Of a stretch of 64,000 nt of DNA, positions 60,042 to 64,000 are shown piece after piece. Under the pieces are notes generated by a model. That model had not been told where the DNA came from and made no database searches. It was given only the letters and a program-made list of their open reading frames with translations. The stretch is from JAKALD01 sp963817785 (GTDB taxonomy: Bacteria > Pseudomonadota > Gammaproteobacteria > Burkholderiales > SG8-39). The stretch covers positions 496,001-560,000 of the forward strand of contig CAWFPL010000003.1 of NCBI GenBank assembly GCA_963817785.1. The letters are read 5' to 3'. Every line of letters begins with the position of its first letter. Position 1 is the stretch's first letter. A program made the translations under genes and the position numbers.

Positions 60042-60356
60042 ATGCCGGCTGAGTTGATGCCCGACGAATCCGCGGTGTGGGAGGCGCTGCATGGCGTCTT
60101 GGATCCCGAGATCGGCGAGAACGTGGTCGATCTCGGACTGGTCTACCGCGTCGAGTGCGTGCCGGGGCGGGTCCAGGTCGACCTAACCATGACCTCGCCG
60201 GCGTGCCCCATGGGCGGCGCGATCGCGCGAGACGCCGAGAGCGCAATACGCGGGGCCTGCGCCGAGGCGCACGAGGTGCGGGTCGCGATCGTGTTCGATC
60301 CGCCCTGGACGCCAGAGCGCATGAGCGATGGGCTCAGGCAGCGCTTCGGGTGGTAG
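60042..60356 (+). CDS. DUF59/MIP18-family Fe-S assembly protein
   Basis: 104 residues. LDPEIGENVVDLGLVYRVEC and TSPACPMGG (Cys55) are the signature of the SufT/PaaD-like family that helps mature Fe-S proteins. A GGGGAG ribosome site precedes the ATG at 60042, so the 25 residues in frame upstream are not needed. No suf or paa genes are adjacent. The next gene overlaps its end by 29 nt. Confidence 0.88.
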   Translation: MPAELMPDESAVWEALHGVLDPEIGENVVDLGLVYRVECVPGRVQVDLTMTSPACPMGGAIARDAESAIRGACAEAHEVRVAIVFDPPWTPERMSDGLRQRFGW

Positions 60357-61443
60357 CAGCGCGGTGCGCGATGCCGGCCCTGCCGCGCGCGTGCCGCTGC
60401 TGGTACTCGGCCTCGTCGCCCTGATCCTGGGCGTCGCTGGCGGGCTGGTGCGTCTCGGCTTCGCGCTGCCCGCGCCCGCCGCGGGAATCGTCTGGCACGG
60501 CGCGCTCATGGCAAGCGCGTTTTTCGGCACCCTGATCTCCATCGAGCGGGCGGTCGCGATCGGGCGGTGGTGGGCTTACGGCGCGCCGGCGGCCTGCGGC
60601 GCGGGCGGCATCGCCTTGCTGCTGCGCGACACGCGACTGGGCTTCGCGCTGCTGGTCCTCGGCGCTGCGCTGTATGTCCTGGCCTCAGGCGTGATCTATC
60701 TGCGCCAACGCGCGCTGCACACCGGCGTGCTCGCGCTCGGCGCGCTGGGTCTGCTCGCGGCCAACCTCGCGCTCGCCGCGGGGCTGCCGAGCGAAGCCGC
60801 GGTGCCGAGCTGGATCGCGTTTTTCGCCCTCACCATCGGCGGCGAGCGGCTCGAGCTCTCCAGGCTCGCGCCGGTGCCGCCCGCCGCGCGGCTCGCGTTC
60901 GGCGTGCTGAGCGCCGCAGTGCTCGCGTCGGCGCTGCTCGCTCTGTGGTCGTTCGATGCGGGTCTGCGCATCGGCGGCGCACTGCTGCTGCTCAGCGCGG
61001 CGTGGCTCGCGCGCTACGACATCGCCTCGCGCACCGTGCGCGCGAGCGGCCTGTCGCGCTACATCGCGGTGTGCCTGCTCGCCGGCTACGCCTGGCTCGC
61101 ACTCGGGGGGGCGCTGCTCGCGGCCAGGGGCGGGTTCGCGGGCGGACGCGATCTCTGGGACGCGGCGCTGCACGCCGTCTTCATCGGCTTCGTCTTCTCG
61201 ATGGTGTTCGGCCATGCGCCGGTGATCCTGCCCGCGGTCCTGCGGGTCGCGTTTCCTTACCGCGGCGTGCTCTACGTCCCGCTTGTCTTGCTGCACGCCA
61301 CGCTCGTCGTGCGCGTGCTCGGCGATTTCAGTGTCGCTGCCGGGTGGCGCGGCGCGGGCGGGGCCGGCAACGCGCTCGCCATTGCCCTGTTCATCGTGGT
61401 CGCCGCCGCGCTGGTGCTGGGACGCGGCGCCCGATCCCGCTAA
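60328..61443 (+). CDS. Polytopic membrane protein of unknown function
   Basis: 371 residues with about ten to twelve hydrophobic helices spread over the whole length. Conspicuous conserved-looking motifs are GIVWHGALMASAFFGTLISIERAVAIG, IGGERLELSRL and VFGHAPVILPAVLRVAFPYRG, with histidines inside or beside helices that could bind heme or metal. It has a distant feel of NnrS-type membrane proteins but I cannot assign it. The ATG at 60328 overlaps the DUF59 gene; a GTG at 60364 would remove the overlap. Confidence 0.75.
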   Translation: MGSGSASGGSSAVRDAGPAARVPLLVLGLVALILGVAGGLVRLGFALPAPAAGIVWHGALMASAFFGTLISIERAVAIGRWWAYGAPAACGAGGIALLLRDTRLGFALLVLGAALYVLASGVIYLRQRALHTGVLALGALGLLAANLALAAGLPSEAAVPSWIAFFALTIGGERLELSRLAPVPPAARLAFGVLSAAVLASALLALWSFDAGLRIGGALLLLSAAWLARYDIASRTVRASGLSRYIAVCLLAGYAWLALGGALLAARGGFAGGRDLWDAALHAVFIGFVFSMVFGHAPVILPAVLRVAFPYRGVLYVPLVLLHATLVVRVLGDFSVAAGWRGAGGAGNALAIALFIVVAAALVLGRGARSR

Positions 61444-61471
61444 AGCCGTCGCGCAGGCACGAGCTGCGCGC

Positions 61472-62884
61472 TCACAGGACCTTGCCCGGGTTCATGATCC
61501 CTTGCGGGTCGAGCGCGCGCTTGAGCGTGCGCATCAGCTCGAGCTCGAGCACGCCCTTGTGGTGGCGGATCTCTTCGCGCTTGAGCTGGCCCAGGCCGTG
61601 TTCGGCCGAGATCGAGCCGCCGAGCGCCGCCACCGCTTCGTAGACGATCGCATTGACCTCGGCGCGCCGCGCGATCAGCGCCTCGTTCGCCTGCGCCTCG
61701 GGCATGCCGACGTTGAAATGCACGTTGCCGTCGCCGATGTGCCCGAAGGCATAGACGGCGCAGCCGGGGAACGCGGCCTCGAGCGCGCGCTCCGCGCGCT
61801 CGATCAGGTCGGGGACTCTGGATACCGGTACCGAGACGTCGTGCTTGATGTTGCGGAACTGGGCCTCGGGGATCATCTCGCGAATCCGCCACAGCTCGCC
61901 CGCCTGCGCTTCGTTCTTCGCCAGCGCGAGGTCGATCAGCACGCCGCGCTCGGCGCATTCCAGTAGCGCCTGCTCGGCGCGCGCCTCGAGCGCCTCGCTC
62001 GCGCCACTGTCGGCGAGCTTGGCGAGCACGTACCAGGGATGCGCCGCGCCGAGCGGATCGCGGCTGCCGGGTGAGTGCGCGAGCACTGCCTCGAGGCAGC
62101 GGCGCGAAACGAGCTCGAAGGCGCTCAGGCGGTCGCCCAGCCGGTCGCGCAACCGCGCAAGCAGCTCGACGGCGCGCCGGGGATTTTGCACGGCGATCCA
62201 CGCCGTGGCCGAAGCCGTGGGCATGGGGTAGAGCTTGAGCACCGCCGCGGTGATCACGCCGAGCGTGCCTTCGGCACCGATGAACAGCTGCTTGAGGTCG
62301 TAGCCGGTGTTGTCCTTGCGGAGCCCGCGCAGCCCGTTCCACACGCGGCCGTCGGGCAGCACCACCTCGAGACCGAGCACCAGGTCGCGCGCATTGCCGT
62401 AGCGCAGGACGTTCACGCCGCCGGCGTTGGTCGAGAGGTTGCCGCCGATCTGGCAACTGCCCTCCGCGCCGAGCGAGAGCGGAAACAGCCGTCCCGCGTC
62501 GCCCGCGGCGCGCTGGATCTGCGCCAGCACGCAGCCGGCCTCGGCGGTGACGGTGTAGTTGAGCGCGTCGAGCGCCCGCACGCGGTTCATGCGGCCCAGA
62601 GAAAGCACGATCTCGCGCCGTGCGCCGGTCGGGACCGAGCCGCCGCACAGCCCGGTGTTGCCGCCTTGCGGAACCACCGCTATGCCCTCGCGCGCGCACA
62701 GCGCGACCAACGCGGCGACTTCCGCCGTGCTCGCGGGGCACAGCACCGCCTCTGCCGGACCAAGGTACTGCTTGCGCCAGTCGACCAGATACGGTGCCGT
62801 GTCGCCCGGCGCGGTCAGCACGTGCGGCTGCCCGACGATGGCGGCGAACTGCTCGAGCAAGCTTCCTTGTGTAACGGTGGACAT
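61472..62884 (-). CDS. FAD-linked 2-hydroxyacid dehydrogenase
   Basis: 470 residues of the FAD_binding_4 / FAD-oxidase_C group. VVPQGGNTGLCGGSVPTG, SLGAEGSCQIGGNLSTNAGGVNVLRYGN, FIGAEGTLGVIT, FGHIGDGNVHFNV (metal/acid-binding His) and AEHGLGQLKREE match D-2-hydroxyglutarate/D-lactate/glycolate (GlcD) dehydrogenases. It should oxidise a D-2-hydroxyacid to a 2-oxoacid and pass electrons to the respiratory chain. Its product class is the substrate class of the nearby ThDP decarboxylase. Confidence 0.88.
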   Translation of the reverse strand: MSTVTQGSLLEQFAAIVGQPHVLTAPGDTAPYLVDWRKQYLGPAEAVLCPASTAEVAALVALCAREGIAVVPQGGNTGLCGGSVPTGARREIVLSLGRMNRVRALDALNYTVTAEAGCVLAQIQRAAGDAGRLFPLSLGAEGSCQIGGNLSTNAGGVNVLRYGNARDLVLGLEVVLPDGRVWNGLRGLRKDNTGYDLKQLFIGAEGTLGVITAAVLKLYPMPTASATAWIAVQNPRRAVELLARLRDRLGDRLSAFELVSRRCLEAVLAHSPGSRDPLGAAHPWYVLAKLADSGASEALEARAEQALLECAERGVLIDLALAKNEAQAGELWRIREMIPEAQFRNIKHDVSVPVSRVPDLIERAERALEAAFPGCAVYAFGHIGDGNVHFNVGMPEAQANEALIARRAEVNAIVYEAVAALGGSISAEHGLGQLKREEIRHHKGVLELELMRTLKRALDPQGIMNPGKVL

Positions 62885-63001
62885 GGGCGAAACGGAGGCA
62901 GACGATCCTTGACGGGGATTTTCGCACACCGTACTTTGACGACCGCAATAATCCTCCGGGAGCCAGATCTTGATCCGCCGTGCCTTGCCGGGAGCGGGCG
63001 C

Positions 63002-64000
63002 TTGAAGCGCTTCGCGCTCGTGGCGCTCACCTTCGCCGCGCTCACGGCGCGAGCCGAGCCGCCGATCACCGTGGGCGCGGTGGTGCCGCAGTCGGGCGAC
63101 CTGGCCACTCTGGCGGTGGGCCTGCGCAGCGCGCTGCTCCTGTGGCAGGAGGAAGCGAATGCCTCCGGCGGCCTGCTCGGCAGGCAGGTCGTGCTGCGGC
63201 TGCTCGACGATCACTCCGAAGCCGTGCAGGACGGCCGGCTGTATCGGCAGCTGATCGGCGAGGACAAGGCCGACTTGCTGATCGGACCGTTCGGATCGGC
63301 CGCGACGCTCATGGCTGCCGCGACTGCGGAAGGCCGCGGACGGGTACTGGTCAATTGCACGGGCACTTTCGGCGCGCTCGGCAAGGTGGCCTACCGCTAC
63401 GTGTTCCAAGTGCCTGCGCCGCTCGCGGCCTACGGCACGGGCGCGCTCGCGATCGCGCAGCAGGCGGGGTACCGCAGGCTGTTTCTGATCGCGCGCGACG
63501 ACCCGGGTGCGCGCGAGGCGGCGGATCGGGCGCGGGCGGATGCGATGGCCCTTGGTCTCGAGGCGAGCGAGGTCGCGGTGGTCGCGTCCAAGACCACCGA
63601 CTACACCGGGATGATCCGCGACGCGCAGGCGATGCACGCGCAGGCCTGGATCGAGTTCGGGCAGCCGCAGGACGCCGCCAACCTGGTGATCGGGCTCAAG
63701 AGCGCCGGCTATGCGCCGCAGATGCTGGTGGCGCAGGGAGCGGCCGATCCGCGCTTCATTGGGCTCGTGGGCCAGGACGCCGAGTACGCGATGGGGATCC
63801 TGCCGTACGCGCCCACCTTGCCGAGCCGCGGCAACGCCCAGTTCGTGCGCGCCTACGAGAAGAAGTGGCATGCCGCGCCGGGGCTGGCGGCAGCCGAGGG
63901 CTACGCCGCGGCCAAGGTGCTGGAGGCAGGGGTGCAGCGCGCCGGCACGCTCGATCAGGACAAGCTGCGCGGCGCGCTCTCGGCGCTGGAAACCCAGACC
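63002..64000 (+). CDS. ABC-type substrate-binding protein (partial)
   Basis: At least 333 residues, open to the window edge. A TTG start at 63002 with GGGAG 7 nt upstream, then a signal peptide (KRFALVALTFAALTARAEPP) and a type-1 periplasmic binding fold (ITVGAVVPQSGDLATLAVGLRSALLLWQEEANASGGLLGRQV; LIGPFGSAATLMAA; TTDYTGMIRDAQAMHAQAW). It is of the LivJ / branched-chain amino acid class, which in betaproteobacteria often binds aromatic or other organic acids. Membrane components are expected beyond the window. It is divergent from the FAD dehydrogenase. Confidence 0.88.
   Translation, partial: MKRFALVALTFAALTARAEPPITVGAVVPQSGDLATLAVGLRSALLLWQEEANASGGLLGRQVVLRLLDDHSEAVQDGRLYRQLIGEDKADLLIGPFGSAATLMAAATAEGRGRVLVNCTGTFGALGKVAYRYVFQVPAPLAAYGTGALAIAQQAGYRRLFLIARDDPGAREAADRARADAMALGLEASEVAVVASKTTDYTGMIRDAQAMHAQAWIEFGQPQDAANLVIGLKSAGYAPQMLVAQGAADPRFIGLVGQDAEYAMGILPYAPTLPSRGNAQFVRAYEKKWHAAPGLAAAEGYAAAKVLEAGVQRAGTLDQDKLRGALSALETQT

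Overview
The window is a continuous, gene-dense piece of a high-GC Gram-negative chromosome, almost certainly from a betaproteobacterium. The evidence is gene order: algZ-algR-hemCDXY, dusB-fis-purH-purD-hemF, amgK-murU divergent from lptD-surA-pdxA-ksgA, miaB-phoH-ybeY-corC-lnt-glyQ-glyS-gmhB-plsC, mltA-apaG divergent from rpe-gph-trpEGDC, rplM-rpsI-argC, and bactofilin-erpA with anmK-M23 peptidase-tyrS. The trimeric-type porin with a C-terminal Phe and Coq7 as a ubiquinone hydroxylase also fit. I see no insertion sequence, prophage, integrase, CRISPR array or rRNA operon. It looks like core chromosome; only the last ~9 kb is accessory in character. The genus cannot be fixed from this sequence alone.

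Layout. 0-6.5 kb (+): AlgZ/AlgR two-component pair and heme genes hemC, hemD, hemX, hemY, with a small thioredoxin-like gene inserted on the other strand. 6.7-16.6 kb (-): hemF, purD, purH, fis, dusB, then ubiH, pepP, an unknown helical protein, murU and amgK. 16.7-22 kb (+): lptD, surA, pdxA, ksgA. 22-33.1 kb (-): a long collinear run with many 1-4 nt overlaps (miaB, phoH, ybeY, corC, lnt, glyQ, glyS, gmhB, plsC, metallopeptidase, gloA), headed by a small periplasmic protein and a CAU tRNA. 33.3-36.4 kb (+): a frameshifted ketopantoate reductase, a second UbiH-family hydroxylase and dsbC. 36.4-38.05 kb (-): mltA, apaG. 38.1-43.7 kb (+): rpe, gph, a previously hidden trp leader peptide, trpE, trpG, trpD, trpC. 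44-46.7 kb (+): porin, coq7, a glycosyltransferase. 46.7-51.1 kb: osmC-like gene (-), a candidate small RNA, rplM, rpsI, argC, a coiled-coil membrane protein, bactofilin, erpA (+). 51.2-53.6 kb (-): anmK and an M23 peptidase. 53.7-64 kb: tyrS, a metallo-beta-lactamase-fold hydrolase, a MalY/PatB aminotransferase, ChaC (-), a two-subunit ThDP decarboxylase, a Tat-exported transglutaminase-like protein, a DUF59 protein, a polytopic membrane protein, an FAD-linked hydroxyacid dehydrogenase (-) and a substrate-binding protein cut by the window edge.

How genes work together. Envelope biogenesis dominates: LPS export (lptD, gmhB), outer-membrane protein folding (surA, dsbC), lipoprotein acylation (lnt), peptidoglycan turnover (mltA, M23) and MurNAc recycling (anmK, amgK, murU). 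Ubiquinone is served by two flavin hydroxylases plus Coq7. Tryptophan is served by trpEGDC with a leader peptide carrying four Trp codons.

The most interesting non-coding signals are: (1) a complete candidate small-RNA gene at 47352-47453 with its own promoter, a perfect palindrome just upstream, CUCCUCC (anti-Shine-Dalgarno) motifs and a strong terminator; (2) the trp leader peptide at 39540-39605, whose GTG start overlaps the gph stop; and (3) two long perfect hairpins without U-tracts in the gaps beside hemF/purD. All calls come from reading the sequence; no database search was possible.
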